Shown here piece by piece: positions 43,670 through 52,885 of a DNA stretch of 64,000 nucleotides. The first letter of the stretch is position 1. Each line of letters opens with the position of its first letter. The notes under the pieces were generated by a model, which was not told where the DNA came from, did not search any database, and worked only from the letters and a program-made list of their open reading frames with translations. The position numbers and the translations under genes are program-made. The stretch comes from Devosia sp. 2618. GTDB taxonomy: Bacteria; Pseudomonadota; Alphaproteobacteria; Rhizobiales; Devosiaceae. The stretch spans positions 2,170,001 to 2,234,000 of the forward strand of contig NZ_JBEPOO010000001.1 of assembly GCF_040546815.1 (NCBI RefSeq), given 5' to 3'.

Positions 43670-45565
43670 TCAGGTCTTGAGGCGCGCCGTACGGCGTAGC
43701 GCTTCCTGCGGCAATTGCACGACCACCTGCAGGCCATCTGGCTCCCACTTGGTTTCGATCTGGCCATTGAGCTGTCCTTCGACGCTCAGGCGGATGAGAC
43801 GCGAGCCGAAGCCGTTAAGTTGGGGCACTTCCGAAATTGGCGGACCGCCCTGCTCTTTCCAGGTGAGGTGATAGCTATCGCCCACTGTGGCGCCGGTAAT
43901 GTGCACCCTGCCCCCGGCCAGCGATAGTGAGCCATATTTTGCGGCATTGGTCCCGAGTTCGTGAAACAGCAGCGCCAGTGGTGTTGCCGCGCCATCGTCG
44001 ATTTCGGCATCCTCGCCAGTGTAGTCGACCCGGTCCTGCTCGTTTTCGCGATAGGGCTGCATCAAGCGACTGACGAGGGCACGCAGGGATCGCTGCTGTC
44101 CGGGTTCGTCGGTGTTCTGCGGGCGAACGAAGTCATGGGCTTCGCCGAGGGCGTAGACGCGCTGGCGCAGTTCGTCGGCGAAATCCTTGACCTCGGGACG
44201 ACCGCGGGCCGAGAGGCTGATAATGCCGGTGAGGACGGCAAAAATGTTCTTGATGCGGTGGCTGAGTTCCTGGGTGACGATTTCGCGTTCTTCGGTTGCG
44301 AGCCGCGTTTCGTGAATGTCGGTGCAGGTGCCGATCCAGCGGATGATCTGGCCAGATGCGTCGCGAATGGGGAGCGCAAGGCCAAGGGTCCAGCGGTAGA
44401 GGCCGGAGTGGTGCCGCAGGCGATATTCCATCTGATAGGGCGCGCCGGTGGCCAGCGCGTGGAACCAGACAGGCTGGGCGCATTCCACATCGTCGGGGTG
44501 GATCAAGTCTTTCCAGATCTCGCTATCGGTCGAACCGGCAGGCACGCCGGTGAACTCGTACCAGCGGGCGTTGTAATAGTCGTGGACGCCATCCGGCAGG
44601 GTCGACCAGACCATTTGCGGCATGGTGTCGGCCAGGGTGCGGAAGCGCAGTTCGCTTTCGACCAGCGCATCGGATGTGAGGCGCTGGTCGGTGACGTCAA
44701 CCACGACGCCCGGCAGGCGCTGGGTGGTGCCATCGGCGCCCCGGCGCGGACGGCCGGAGGCTATGACCCAGCGAACGGAGCCATCGGGGGCAACGAGGCG
44801 ATATTCGCTCTGGAAAGGGGAGCCATCGGCGAGGCTCGCCTCGATTGTAACGGTGACACGTTCGACGTCATCGGGGTGGATAGCGCCCATGAAATCTTCG
44901 AGCGGGGCACCGAGGCCAGCGTGCAGCGGATCGAGATTGTAGAGTTTGGCGAACTTGTCGTCGGCAGTGACGATGTTTTTGGTGACATCCCAATCCCAGG
45001 TGCCGATCAGGCTGGCGCCGCTCAGCGCCAGCGACATGCGCTCCTCACTGCGGGCCAAGGCCTTTTCGGCCACGACCCGGTCGGTGGTTTCGTGGACGAT
45101 GCAGAGTGTGCCGAGCGGGACGCCATCGTCGTTGAGCAATGGGCTGTAGTGAAGGTCCATCCAGCCCGATTCCAGCTGGCCGTAGCGATTGAGCACAAGC
45201 TCCTGATCGCGGAGGATGAGCGAGTGGCCGCGGAGGCCGAGCTTGATCTTGTGGCGATTGAACTCGGCGATTTCTGGCCAGGCCTCAAGCGCCGGCATGC
45301 CGAAGATTTCGGGGTGCCGGTCGGCGGCAAAGCCGGCATAGGCATTGTTGTAGATGAGGATGCCGGTCGCGCCGATCATCATGACCATTGGCGTCGAGGC
45401 TGCCATCATGACGCGGACGGCGCCGCGCAGGCTTTCGGGCCAGGTGGGAATGGGACCCAACGGATTGGACGACCAGTCATAGTCGTTGATCAGCTTGAGG
45501 GTTGGGTCTTGCTCAAGGCGGGCTCGCGTTTCAGTGCTGGCGGATGGAAATAGTGACTTGGGCAT
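43670..45565 (-). CDS. Triple-PAS HWE-type histidine kinase
   Basis: A 631-residue soluble kinase. Three PAS-like units occupy about residues 40-165, 170-295 and 300-425 (for example WDWDVTKNIVTADDKFAKLY and MVWSTLPDGVHDYYNARWYE). The kinase core has the phosphoacceptor His436 in TQELSHRIKNIFAVLTGIIS, the N-box HELGTNAAKYGSLSL and the WKEQGG (W-x-E) motif that defines HWE kinases. The C-terminus is LPQEALRRTARLKT. No membrane helix is visible. PAS domains of this class often bind flavin, but no NCRFLQ-type cysteine motif is present, so light sensing is unlikely. Confidence 0.9.
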   Translation of the reverse strand: MPKSLFPSASTETRARLEQDPTLKLINDYDWSSNPLGPIPTWPESLRGAVRVMMAASTPMVMMIGATGILIYNNAYAGFAADRHPEIFGMPALEAWPEIAEFNRHKIKLGLRGHSLILRDQELVLNRYGQLESGWMDLHYSPLLNDDGVPLGTLCIVHETTDRVVAEKALARSEERMSLALSGASLIGTWDWDVTKNIVTADDKFAKLYNLDPLHAGLGAPLEDFMGAIHPDDVERVTVTIEASLADGSPFQSEYRLVAPDGSVRWVIASGRPRRGADGTTQRLPGVVVDVTDQRLTSDALVESELRFRTLADTMPQMVWSTLPDGVHDYYNARWYEFTGVPAGSTDSEIWKDLIHPDDVECAQPVWFHALATGAPYQMEYRLRHHSGLYRWTLGLALPIRDASGQIIRWIGTCTDIHETRLATEEREIVTQELSHRIKNIFAVLTGIISLSARGRPEVKDFADELRQRVYALGEAHDFVRPQNTDEPGQQRSLRALVSRLMQPYRENEQDRVDYTGEDAEIDDGAATPLALLFHELGTNAAKYGSLSLAGGRVHITGATVGDSYHLTWKEQGGPPISEVPQLNGFGSRLIRLSVEGQLNGQIETKWEPDGLQVVVQLPQEALRRTARLKT

Positions 45566-45609
45566 TCGCGGCTTTCATAACCAACCGACAGTGAAGCAAG
45601 GCACCATAA

Positions 45610-45647
45610 CAAATTGGGCCGCGCGTTGATGGTCAAACGCACGGCCC
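45610..45647 (-). terminator. Hairpin terminator after the DAHP synthase gene
   Basis: On the minus strand, GGGCCGTGCG pairs with CGCGCGGCCC across a 12-base loop, then AATTTGTT. It lies 26 bp after the stop of the leftward DAHP synthase gene. Confidence 0.65.
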
Positions 45648-45672
45648 ACAAACTTGTTCAACCCAAGGCGAA

Positions 45673-47049
45673 TTATTCGCCAGCGGCGAGGCGCTGACGC
45701 GGAGGCTTCTGGGTGTGGACTTCCTCGGCGACGAGGAAGGCCAACTCAAGCGCCTGGCTCGCGTTGAGGCGTGGGTCGCAATAGGTGTTGTAGCGGTCAG
45801 CCAGCGTGGCTTCGGTGACAGCCGAGACGCCGCCGACGCATTCGGTGACGTCGTCGCCGGTCATTTCGATATGTACGCCGCCGGCATAGGTGCCCATTTC
45901 GCGGTGGATTTCAAAGAACGACTTCACTTCCGAAAGGACGCGGTCGAATGGACGGGTCTTAAAGCCCGTCGAGGCCTTGATGGTGTTGCCGTGCATTGGA
46001 TCGGAGCACCAGACGACGGTGCGGCCGGCCTTCTGCACCGTCTCGATGAGCCGTGGCAGGTGGTCGTGGATCTTGTCGGAACCAAAGCGGGAGATCAGCG
46101 TGATGCGACCGGCTTCATCGGTTGGGTTTAGACGGTCGAGCAGGCGCAGCAGGTCTTCGCTGGTCAGCGAGGGGCCGCACTTGATGCCGATGGGGTTCTT
46201 GATGCCGGCGAAATATTCGACATGGGCGGCATCGGGCTGACGGGTACGGTCGCCGATCCACAGCATGTGGCCCGAGGTGGCGTACCAGTCATTGGTGATG
46301 GAGTCGCGACGCGTCAGGGCTTCTTCATAGCCCAGCAGGAGGGCTTCGTGGCTGGTGTAGAAGCTGGTCTGGCGCAGGGCTGGGGTGTTTTCTGGATTGA
46401 GACCGAGAGCGCCCATGAAGGTGATGGCATCATCAATCTTGCGCGCAACTTCTTCGTAGCGCGGATACCAGTTGGAGCCCTTCATGAAGCCCACCGTCCA
46501 ATCATGGATGCGGGTCAGTTCGGCATAGCCGCCGGTCGAGAAGGCGCGCAGCAGATTGAGCGTCGCGGCGGACTGGCGATAGGCCTGCAGCATGCGGTCG
46601 GGATCTGGCACGCGCGACTTTTCGTTAAAGCCGATGTCGTTGATGATGTCACCGCGATAGCTTGGAAGCTCGGTGCCATCGATGATTTCGGTATCGGACG
46701 AGCGCGGCTTGGCGAACTGGCCAGCAACGCGGCCGACCTTGACCACGGGCTTGGATGCGCCGTGGGTCAGCACCACCGCCATCTGGAGGAACACACGGAA
46801 AAAATCGCGGATGTGATCGGCGCCGTGCTCGGCAAAGCTCTCGGCGCAATCGCCGCCCTGCAGCAGGAAGGCTTCGCCGCGTGCAACAGCCGCGAGCTTG
46901 GATTTGAGGTCGCGGGCTTCTCCCGCAAAGACCAGTGGCGGGAAGGTCGCGAGCTGGCGCTCGGCTTCGGCCAGTGCGGCTGGGTCGGGATAGGCAGGCA
47001 CCTGGGAAATCGGCTTGGCGCGCCAGCTGTCGGGGGTCCAGGTGCTCAT
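45673..47049 (-). CDS. aroG: Class II DAHP synthase
   Basis: A 458-residue plant-type (class II) 3-deoxy-7-phosphoheptulonate synthase, the entry enzyme of the shikimate pathway. [80 protein letters not shown] and [20 protein letters not shown] carry the substrate- and metal-binding residues. The start is ATG 47049; the longer frame to 47100 is untranslated leader. The symbol aroG is used loosely for this class. It is monocistronic with its own terminator. Confidence 0.95.
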   Translation of the reverse strand: MSTWTPDSWRAKPISQVPAYPDPAALAEAERQLATFPPLVFAGEARDLKSKLAAVARGEAFLLQGGDCAESFAEHGADHIRDFFRVFLQMAVVLTHGASKPVVKVGRVAGQFAKPRSSDTEIIDGTELPSYRGDIINDIGFNEKSRVPDPDRMLQAYRQSAATLNLLRAFSTGGYAELTRIHDWTVGFMKGSNWYPRYEEVARKIDDAITFMGALGLNPENTPALRQTSFYTSHEALLLGYEEALTRRDSITNDWYATSGHMLWIGDRTRQPDAAHVEYFAGIKNPIGIKCGPSLTSEDLLRLLDRLNPTDEAGRITLISRFGSDKIHDHLPRLIETVQKAGRTVVWCSDPMHGNTIKASTGFKTRPFDRVLSEVKSFFEIHREMGTYAGGVHIEMTGDDVTECVGGVSAVTEATLADRYNTYCDPRLNASQALELAFLVAEEVHTQKPPRQRLAAGE

Positions 47050-47140
47050 ATCAAATCTCGTTCGCGCAGGGGTTGCGGATGGTTGGGGGCGGAATACCAA
47101 GGCTGGGCTTGGGGGACAAGGGTAATCGGGAACGGCTGGG

Positions 47141-47212
47141 AGAGTCTTTGTGCGGATACCCCCACCTCGCCTCCCCCTGATAGGGGGAGGAATTCGGCTG
47201 GTGGGTGAGGTG
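47141..47212. repeat. Palindromic repeat, family 3
   Basis: AGAGTCTTTGTGCGGATACC leads into CCCACCTCGCCTCCCCCTGA and TAGGGGGAGG, an internal hairpin (CCTCCCCC/GGGGGAGG), then an outer arm GGTGGGTGAGG. The leading 20 bp recur almost exactly at 52076-52094. Confidence 0.75.
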
Positions 47213-47242
47213 AAATCTCAATTCAAATGGATCAGATCTGGG

Positions 47243-47370
47243 GCACGCCCTCGTGGTTCGAGGGTCGCTGCGCTCCCACCTCACCATGAGGGCTACTCCT
47301 GGCACGGTGTTTTAGTAGCCCTCATGGTGAGGTGCGAGTTCTTACGAGCCTCGAACCACGAGGGCGTGGT
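47243..47370. repeat. Dispersed palindromic repeat, family 1, inverted pair
   Basis: A complete inverted pair: left arm GCACGCCCTCGTGGTTCGAG to CACCATGAGGGCTAC, an 18-bp spacer, and right arm GTAGCCCTCATGGTGAGG to ACCACGAGGGCGTGGT. It fills most of the 329-bp gap between gor and aroG together with the family 3 element. Confidence 0.85.
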
Positions 47371-47378
47371 ATTTGCCG

Positions 47379-48758
47379 CTAGCCGCCGACCTTTTCGCCA
47401 TTCCGATACGTGTAGCTGGGCGCTTTAAACGTCACCAATTCCTCGGCGGCACTTGGATGGAGCGCCATGGCGCGGTCGAAGTCGGCTTTGGAGGCGCCCA
47501 TGCCCATGGGGATGGCGACGAGCTGGATCATTTCGCCGGCGCCGGGGCCCAGGATGTGGCAGCCCAGAACCTTGCCGCCGTCCTTTTCGGTGATCAGCTT
47601 GAGCACCATCCGCTCGGTGCGGGTGGAGAGCGTGTTGATCATCGGGCGGAAGCGGGCAAGGTAGACGTCGATATCGCCATGGGTGGCGGCTTCGAGCTCG
47701 TTGAGGCCGATGACGCCCAGTTCTGGCTCGGAGAATACCGCTGTCGGGATCAGCGAGTGATCGACGGCCATTGGCTTGTTGTTGAACACGGTTTCGGCGA
47801 AATACCAGCCTTCGCGGATGGCGACCGGGGTGAGCGCGGAGCGGCCGGTGACGTCGCCAACGGCGTAGATCGAGGGCACCGAGGACTGCGAATAGGCGTC
47901 GACGGCGATGGCCTGGGTCGGGGTCAGTTTGACGCCCAGCTCTTCGAGACCAAGACCATGTGAATTTGGCGCGCGGCCAGTGGCGAACATCACAGCACCA
48001 TAGGGCGCAGTGACGCCATCGCTGAAGGTGGCGGCGATATCATCCCCGTCCTTGTGGAGCGACTTGATGGTGGTCTGATAGATGAGCTTGATGCCACGCT
48101 CGGTGAGCCCAGCCTCCAAGCCACGACGCAAGTCTTCGTCAAAGCCACGCAGCAGGCAATCGCCGCGATAGATGATGGTGGTGTGAACGCCCAGACCGGC
48201 AAAAATGGTGGCGAACTCCACGGCGATATAGCCGCCGCCTTCGATCAGGATAGAATGCGGCAGAGCCGGCAGGTCGAAGGCCTCGTTGGAGGTGATGGCG
48301 AGGTCAGCGCCAGGGATCTTGGGAATGAACGGCGTGCCGCCCGTCGCGATCAGGATGTATTTGGCCGTCAGGTCACGCCCCTGCCCGTGCAGGTGAACGG
48401 TGTTTGGGCCGGTGACGACCGCACGATCCTTGATGACTTCAACGCCCGGCTTTTCGAGGTTGGACGTATAGGCGTGCTCGAGGCGGGTGATTTCCTTTTC
48501 CTTGTTGGCCACCAGAGTTGGCCAATCAAAGCTAGCATCGACCTGCCAGCCGAAGCTGGAGGCCACGTCGAACAGCTCGCTGAAGCGGCTGGCATAGACA
48601 TAGAGCTTTTTGGGAACGCAGCCGCGAATGACGCAGGTGCCGCCGACGCGGTACTCTTCGACGATGGCAACTTTGGCGCCGTAGGTCGCGGCCATGCGCG
48701 CCGCGCGAACACCGCCGGAGCCAGCACCAATGACAACAAGATCATAGCTATCAGTCAC
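47379..48758 (-). CDS. gor: Glutathione reductase
   Basis: A 459-residue FAD-dependent disulfide reductase that regenerates glutathione with NADPH. The FAD site is VVIGAGSGGVRAARMA, the redox-active disulfide is in VGGTCVIRGCVPKKLYVYAS, the second nucleotide site is around LIEGGGYIAVEFATIF and the C-terminal catalytic His-Glu is in MALHPSAAEELVTF. The RGCVPKK and AMALHPSAAEE forms point to Gor rather than other family members. Start ATG 48758. It suits the glutathione-linked Atm1-type exporter elsewhere in the window. Confidence 0.94.
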   Translation of the reverse strand: MTDSYDLVVIGAGSGGVRAARMAATYGAKVAIVEEYRVGGTCVIRGCVPKKLYVYASRFSELFDVASSFGWQVDASFDWPTLVANKEKEITRLEHAYTSNLEKPGVEVIKDRAVVTGPNTVHLHGQGRDLTAKYILIATGGTPFIPKIPGADLAITSNEAFDLPALPHSILIEGGGYIAVEFATIFAGLGVHTTIIYRGDCLLRGFDEDLRRGLEAGLTERGIKLIYQTTIKSLHKDGDDIAATFSDGVTAPYGAVMFATGRAPNSHGLGLEELGVKLTPTQAIAVDAYSQSSVPSIYAVGDVTGRSALTPVAIREGWYFAETVFNNKPMAVDHSLIPTAVFSEPELGVIGLNELEAATHGDIDVYLARFRPMINTLSTRTERMVLKLITEKDGGKVLGCHILGPGAGEMIQLVAIPMGMGASKADFDRAMALHPSAAEELVTFKAPSYTYRNGEKVGG

Positions 48759-48813
48759 GGGTGGCTCCTTGGATGATCGTCAACTTACGATGGATATGGG
48801 CAGGCGCTTCGCA

Positions 48814-48842
48814 TAAAAAAAGACCCCGCACAAGGCGGGGTC
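48814..48842 (-). terminator. Rho-independent terminator after the DUF2059 gene
   Basis: On the minus strand, GGACCCCGCC TTGT GCGGGGTC is followed by seven T residues. It lies 25 bp after the stop of the leftward DUF2059 gene. Confidence 0.9.
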
Positions 48843-48867
48843 CGATCTTGAGCACGTCGAACTGATG

Positions 48868-49410
48868 TTAGACGTCAAAGCCCTGCGAGCGCAATTCGGC
48901 GCGCACCTTGGCGAAAAATTCGCTGCGGGCGTTATTGGTGAAGACCTGCATGACGCGCTGCAGATCAGCGTTCACTTCGGTATTGGCCTGAGCCAGCTTC
49001 TGGCCGGTCGGCGATTCATAGAAGGTGACGATCTGCTGCAGCTCTTCCATCGAGAAGCGCACGGCATAGACGCGTGCAAACTGGTCGAGCAGTTCGCCCT
49101 TGCGGCCCTTGTATTCTTCGAGAACCTTGCTGATTGCAGCATTGGTCTGTTCGATCAGCTCGGGGTTCTGCGTCACGATCTGGCGCATTGAGCCAATGCC
49201 GATTTCAACGAGGGTGACCTCGTAAACGGCAGCGCGGTCGGTCAGGTCGATATATTTGCGAGCGAGAGCAAGCTGCTCAGGCGGCACTTCCTGCGCCATG
49301 GCAGGCAGCGAAACAGCAAGAACCACAGCGCTCAGCGCCACAGCAAGCAGCGCCTTGGCGCGCGACATAACACCGGTCATTGTCGAAATACCCATCTTGT
49401 CTCGATCCAT
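48868..49410 (-). CDS. Exported DUF2059 domain protein
   Basis: A protein of about 180 residues with a signal peptide (AKALLAVALSAVVLAVSLPA, cut near AMAQ) and a helical DUF2059 domain: EQLALARKYIDLTDRAAVYE, then FARVYAVRFSMEELQQIVTF and YESPTGQKLAQ, the conserved signature. Function unknown; the family is periplasmic and common in alphaproteobacteria. The ATG 49410 overlaps the rpiA stop (TGATG), but ATG 49395 (MGISTMTG) or the later MSRAKALL would give a more usual signal peptide, so the true start is open. It is co-transcribed with rpiA. Confidence 0.8.
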   Translation of the reverse strand: MDRDKMGISTMTGVMSRAKALLAVALSAVVLAVSLPAMAQEVPPEQLALARKYIDLTDRAAVYEVTLVEIGIGSMRQIVTQNPELIEQTNAAISKVLEEYKGRKGELLDQFARVYAVRFSMEELQQIVTFYESPTGQKLAQANTEVNADLQRVMQVFTNNARSEFFAKVRAELRSQGFDV

Positions 49411-50111
49411 CAATTCGTGTCGACCGACAGCGCTTTTACGCCATCCGCGGTCGCCACATAAGCCTTCTTGCACATTTTTAGGAACAGGCCGTGCTGAACC
49501 ACCCCGGCAATGTCGAGCAAGTCGCGTGATAGCGCTTCTGGATCCGAAATGCGGCCAAAAAATGCATCAAGGATCAGGTGCCCGCCATCCGTCATGAAGG
49601 GCGAACCGGCCGTTGCTTCGCGCAGGCGCAGGTCGCCTTCGGCGCCATGAGCGGCAATGACTTCGGCAACGACGCGGCGCGTGGCGCCCAGGCCAAAACG
49701 GTTGACCTCGATTGGCAGCGGGAAGCGACCCAGTGTTTCAACCAGCTTGGAGCCATCGGCGATGACGACCATCAGGTCGGAGGCGCTGGCGACGATCTTT
49801 TCGCGCAGCAGCGCACCGCCGCCGCCCTTGATCAGGTTGAGATTGGCGTCGAGTTCGTCGGCGCCATCGATGGTCATGTCGAGCCGATCAAGCGTGTCGA
49901 GATCGGACAGTGGAATATTGAGCGACAGGGCTTGGCGGGCGGTCACTTCGGAGGTGGGCACGCAGATGCAGTCAAAACCGGCGGCGACTTTTTCGCCCAG
50001 CAGTTCGACGAAATGCTTGGCGGTCGAGCCAGTGCCGAGGCCCAGACGCATACCGGGACGCACATCGGCCAGCGCCATGGCGGCTGCTTGACGCTTCAGA
50101 TCTTCGCTCAT
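49410..50111 (-). CDS. rpiA: Ribose-5-phosphate isomerase A
   Basis: A 233-residue enzyme interconverting ribose-5-phosphate and ribulose-5-phosphate. Family blocks are [80 protein letters not shown] and [20 protein letters not shown]. The start is ATG 50111 (MSEDLKRQ) with AAGGGG six bases upstream; earlier in-frame ATG/TTG codons lack a ribosome site. It is the first gene of the rpiA-DUF2059 unit. Confidence 0.95.
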   Translation of the reverse strand: MSEDLKRQAAAMALADVRPGMRLGLGTGSTAKHFVELLGEKVAAGFDCICVPTSEVTARQALSLNIPLSDLDTLDRLDMTIDGADELDANLNLIKGGGGALLREKIVASASDLMVVIADGSKLVETLGRFPLPIEVNRFGLGATRRVVAEVIAAHGAEGDLRLREATAGSPFMTDGGHLILDAFFGRISDPEALSRDLLDIAGVVQHGLFLKMCKKAYVATADGVKALSVDTN

Positions 50112-50364
50112 CGCCATCCCCTTAGGTGTCTGGCGAGCCAAATGAAGCGGTAAGGGGCGAGTGTCAATGCCGCCGAAAGGCTAAAATCACGGCTTAGTGA
50201 ACGGCCACTGTAACTTGCTGGCAACACAATTTTGCGAACGTGGCACGAGTGTGGCGATTTCGTGGCGACGACTCCTTCTCGGTGTTTCGCAAACAGCGTA
50301 ATGAACCACAATTGTCAGGGGCACCGAATCCATCGTGCCGTCAGCCCAGAGGCCAAGTCGTCAG

Positions 50365-50958
50365 ATGTTCAAGTTCAAGTCTGCGGCAGCGATTATGCTG
50401 TCCATTCTCTTGTCGGTAACAAGCGTCATGCCGACGATGGCAGCGCGCGTTTACAACCCCGACAGTAATGCCTGGGAAGAAGCTGCGGTCGCCCAGACGC
50501 GCAATCGTGGCGGCAGCCCTGTCCGCAAGGAAATCGTTGCATACTCGACCAACTACAAGCCCGGCACGATTGTAATCGAAACCGGTGAGCGCCGCCTCTA
50601 TCTGGTGCTCGAAGACGGCAAGGCGATGAAGTATGGCGTCGGCGTTGGCCGCGACGGCTTCACATGGTCGGGTTCGCACACCATTACCCGCAAGGCCGAG
50701 TGGCCAGGCTGGACCCCACCGCCAGCCATGCGCAAGCGCGTGCCTGATCTGCCAGCCTATATGCCTGGCGGCCCAGAGAACCCACTGGGCGCCCGCGCAC
50801 TCTATATCGGTTCGACGCTCTACCGCGTGCACGGCACCTCCGAGCCATGGTCGATCGGCCAGGCCGTTTCCTCGGGCTGCATCCGCCTCACCAACGAAGA
50901 CATCACCGACCTTTATGAGCGCGTAAAAGTCGGCGCCCGGATCGTCGTCAACCACTAA
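50365..50958 (+). CDS. L,D-transpeptidase (YkuD family)
   Basis: A 197-residue exported enzyme. The signal peptide MFKFKSAAAIMLSILLSVTS ends near PTMAA. The catalytic domain runs from PGTIVIETGERRLYLVLEDG to the active site YRVHGTSEPWSIGQAVSSGC, with the H-G and S-S-G-C-I-R signature and the catalytic cysteine in SSGCIRLTNEDITDLYERVK. It makes 3-3 cross-links in peptidoglycan or attaches proteins to it. The start is ATG 50365, not the in-frame upstream GTG at 50335. It is monocistronic, with a terminator 30 bp after the stop. Confidence 0.93.
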   Translation: MFKFKSAAAIMLSILLSVTSVMPTMAARVYNPDSNAWEEAAVAQTRNRGGSPVRKEIVAYSTNYKPGTIVIETGERRLYLVLEDGKAMKYGVGVGRDGFTWSGSHTITRKAEWPGWTPPPAMRKRVPDLPAYMPGGPENPLGARALYIGSTLYRVHGTSEPWSIGQAVSSGCIRLTNEDITDLYERVKVGARIVVNH

Positions 50959-50988
50959 GCTGGTGACGTCGCGCCAAGTGAATTTTGA

Positions 50989-51013
50989 GGCCGCCCTTCG
51001 GGGCGGTCTTTTT
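50989..51013 (+). terminator. Rho-independent terminator after the L,D-transpeptidase gene
   Basis: GGCCGCCC TTCG GGGCGGTC forms a tetraloop stem followed by five T residues. Confidence 0.9.
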
Positions 51014-51060
51014 GTTGCGAGCGGCTTTGAAAGCTGTGCGGCACACTATAGATTTAAGCC

Positions 51061-52074
51061 ATGACCGCGCCCACCTCCCCTGCCCGCCCGCTGATCGACC
51101 GCTATGGGCGGCATGTATCCTATCTGCGCATTTCGGTGACGGACCGCTGCGATTTCCGCTGCGTCTATTGCATGGCCGAGGACATGACTTTCCTGCCCAA
51201 AAAGGAAGTTCTTAGCTTTGAGGAAATCGAGACCATCGCCTCGGCGTTTATCGCCCGGGGGGTGACGCGGTTGCGGCTGACCGGCGGGGAACCTTTGGTG
51301 CGGCGCGATATCATGGCGTTGGTGGCAACACTTGGCGCGCGGATCGGGCACGGGCTGGATGAGCTGACACTGACGACCAATGGCAGCCAGCTGGCCAAGC
51401 ATGCGCAGGGACTGGCGGATGCCGGGGTAAAGCGGATCAATGTGTCGCTCGATACGCTGGATGCCGAGCGGTTCCGGGTGATCACGCGGCGAGGACGGAT
51501 TGCCGACGTGATGGCGGGCATAGATGCGGCGCAGGCCGTGGGGCTCGATATCAAGATCAACATGGTCGCGATGCGCGGCGTCAATGACGACGAAATCGAG
51601 CCGATGATGGCCTGGGCGCATGGACGCGGCATGGGGCTGACGCTGATCGAAGGCATGCCGCTCGGCGAAGTGGGCATTGACCGGGTCGATAGCTATCTGC
51701 CGCTACGCGAACTGCATGACCGGCTGGCGCGGCGCTATACGCTGAGCAAGCTGGACAAGCGCACGGGCGGACCGGCGCGCTATGTGCATGTGGCGGAAAC
51801 CGGCGGCGTGCTGGGCTTTATCACCCCGATGAGCCACAATTTCTGCGAGAGCTGCAACCGAGTGCGCCTGACGGCGACGGGGCAGCTTTATCTGTGCCTG
51901 GGGCAGGACGATCAGGTGAATTTGAGGGATGCGCTGCGCGATGGTGGACTGCCCGCGCTCGATGCGGCGCTGGACCATGCCATGCTGATCAAGCCCAAGG
52001 GGCATGATTTCGTGCTGGATCGGAGCCGGACAGAACCGGCCGTGACGCGGCATATGAGCGTGACGGGCGGGTGA
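51061..52074 (+). CDS. moaA: GTP 3',8-cyclase MoaA
   Basis: A 337-residue radical SAM enzyme, first step of molybdenum cofactor synthesis. The SAM cluster cysteines are in [20 protein letters not shown] (residues 30, 34, 37). The second cluster is in [20 protein letters not shown] plus the following cysteine, and the C-terminal double glycine (SVTGG) is present. [20 protein letters not shown] is the SAM-binding stretch. There is no Shine-Dalgarno; a TATAGAT box at 51047-51053 lies only 7 bp from the ATG, so the mRNA may be nearly leaderless. No moaC or other mo- gene is nearby. Confidence 0.95.
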   Translation: MTAPTSPARPLIDRYGRHVSYLRISVTDRCDFRCVYCMAEDMTFLPKKEVLSFEEIETIASAFIARGVTRLRLTGGEPLVRRDIMALVATLGARIGHGLDELTLTTNGSQLAKHAQGLADAGVKRINVSLDTLDAERFRVITRRGRIADVMAGIDAAQAVGLDIKINMVAMRGVNDDEIEPMMAWAHGRGMGLTLIEGMPLGEVGIDRVDSYLPLRELHDRLARRYTLSKLDKRTGGPARYVHVAETGGVLGFITPMSHNFCESCNRVRLTATGQLYLCLGQDDQVNLRDALRDGGLPALDAALDHAMLIKPKGHDFVLDRSRTEPAVTRHMSVTGG

Positions 52075-52075
52075 G

Positions 52076-52229
52076 AGAGTCTTGGTCGGATACCATTACC
52101 GATCCTCTTAGGCTCGTCTGCTGCCCATCACCGTGCTGCCCTCGGGCGTGACCCGAGGGCCTGTGCGAGAGGCGCAATGCGGAGTGCCGGGGTAATGGCC
52201 CTCGGATCAAGTCCGAGGGCAGCACCGTG
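52076..52229. repeat. Composite palindromic repeat (family 3 fragment plus family 4)
   Basis: 52076-52094 (AGAGTCTTGGTCGGATACC) is a fragment of the family 3 unit. 52129-52229 is an inverted repeat: CACCGTGCTGCCCTCGGGCG to ACCCGAGGGCC against GGCCCTCGGATCAAGTCCGA to GGGCAGCACCGTG, with inner hairpins in each arm. It fills the gap between moaA and the Lrp-type gene. Confidence 0.8.
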
Positions 52230-52268
52230 TTATTGAAAATATCTCAGCAGATAGTTTGAGCCCAAAGC

Positions 52269-52754
52269 CTACTTGTCGTCGTCGACCACGATGGCGAAGT
52301 CGAGTGGCAGGGCGGTGGTGTATTTGATTTGGCCCATTGCGAAGGCCGAACTTACATCAGTCAGGTTTATCTTGCTGATGAGCTTCTTGTAGAAGGAGTC
52401 GTAAGCATGAATGTCGGGCACGACAACGCGCATCAGGTAATCGACATCGCCGCTCATGCGGTAGAACTCGACGACTTCTGGAAACTCGTCGATGACGCCG
52501 GCAAATTTGCGCATCCAACCGTCATTGTGCTCGTTGGTTTTGACCGAGACGAAGACGGTGACGCCGACATTGACCTTTGAGGGGTCGAGCACGGCGACGC
52601 GGCGCTGAATGACGCCATCTTCTTCCATCTTCTGGATACGGCGCCAGCACGGGGTGGTGGACAGGCCAACTTTCCTGCCGATTTCGGCCACCGGCATGGT
52701 GGCGTCCTTCTGCAGAAGGGTCAGAATTTTACGGTCGATCTTGTCCAGTGCCAT
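52269..52754 (-). CDS. Lrp/AsnC-family transcriptional regulator
   Basis: A 161-residue regulator. The helix-turn-helix is at the N-terminus (DKIDRKILTLLQKDATMPVA, EIGRKVGLSTTPCWRRIQKM), followed by a RAM ligand-binding/oligomerisation domain (VGVTVFVSVKTNEHNDGWMR, EFYRMSGDVDYLMRVVVPDI). The pattern is close to the global Lrp type rather than specialised AsnC forms. There is no target gene next to it on the same strand; the palindrome at 52765-52786, 10 bp upstream of the start, suggests autoregulation. The effector is probably an amino acid (family knowledge). Confidence 0.92.
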   Translation of the reverse strand: MALDKIDRKILTLLQKDATMPVAEIGRKVGLSTTPCWRRIQKMEEDGVIQRRVAVLDPSKVNVGVTVFVSVKTNEHNDGWMRKFAGVIDEFPEVVEFYRMSGDVDYLMRVVVPDIHAYDSFYKKLISKINLTDVSSAFAMGQIKYTTALPLDFAIVVDDDK

Positions 52755-52764
52755 TACGCCCCCG

Positions 52765-52786
52765 CGAAATCAGATTTCATATTTCG
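52765..52786. promoter_or_regulatory. Candidate operator of the Lrp-type gene
   Basis: CGAAAT-N10-ATTTCG is an inverted repeat whose AT-rich centre spans 52771-52780, directly upstream of the ATG at 52754. Size and AT-rich centre suit Lrp-family sites. Confidence 0.45.
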
Positions 52787-52885
52787 GGTATATACACCCT
52801 TATTCGACTAACTAACTGCCACATTCAGCCGAGGTTAGCAATATTGTTCCTGAATGCGGGTTATGCGCTGTATGGTAGTGTTGCG

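Noticed and set aside
43961..45553. A 530-codon rightward ORF opposite the HWE kinase
   Set aside because: Shadow of the PAS/HWE kinase; no recognisable motif.
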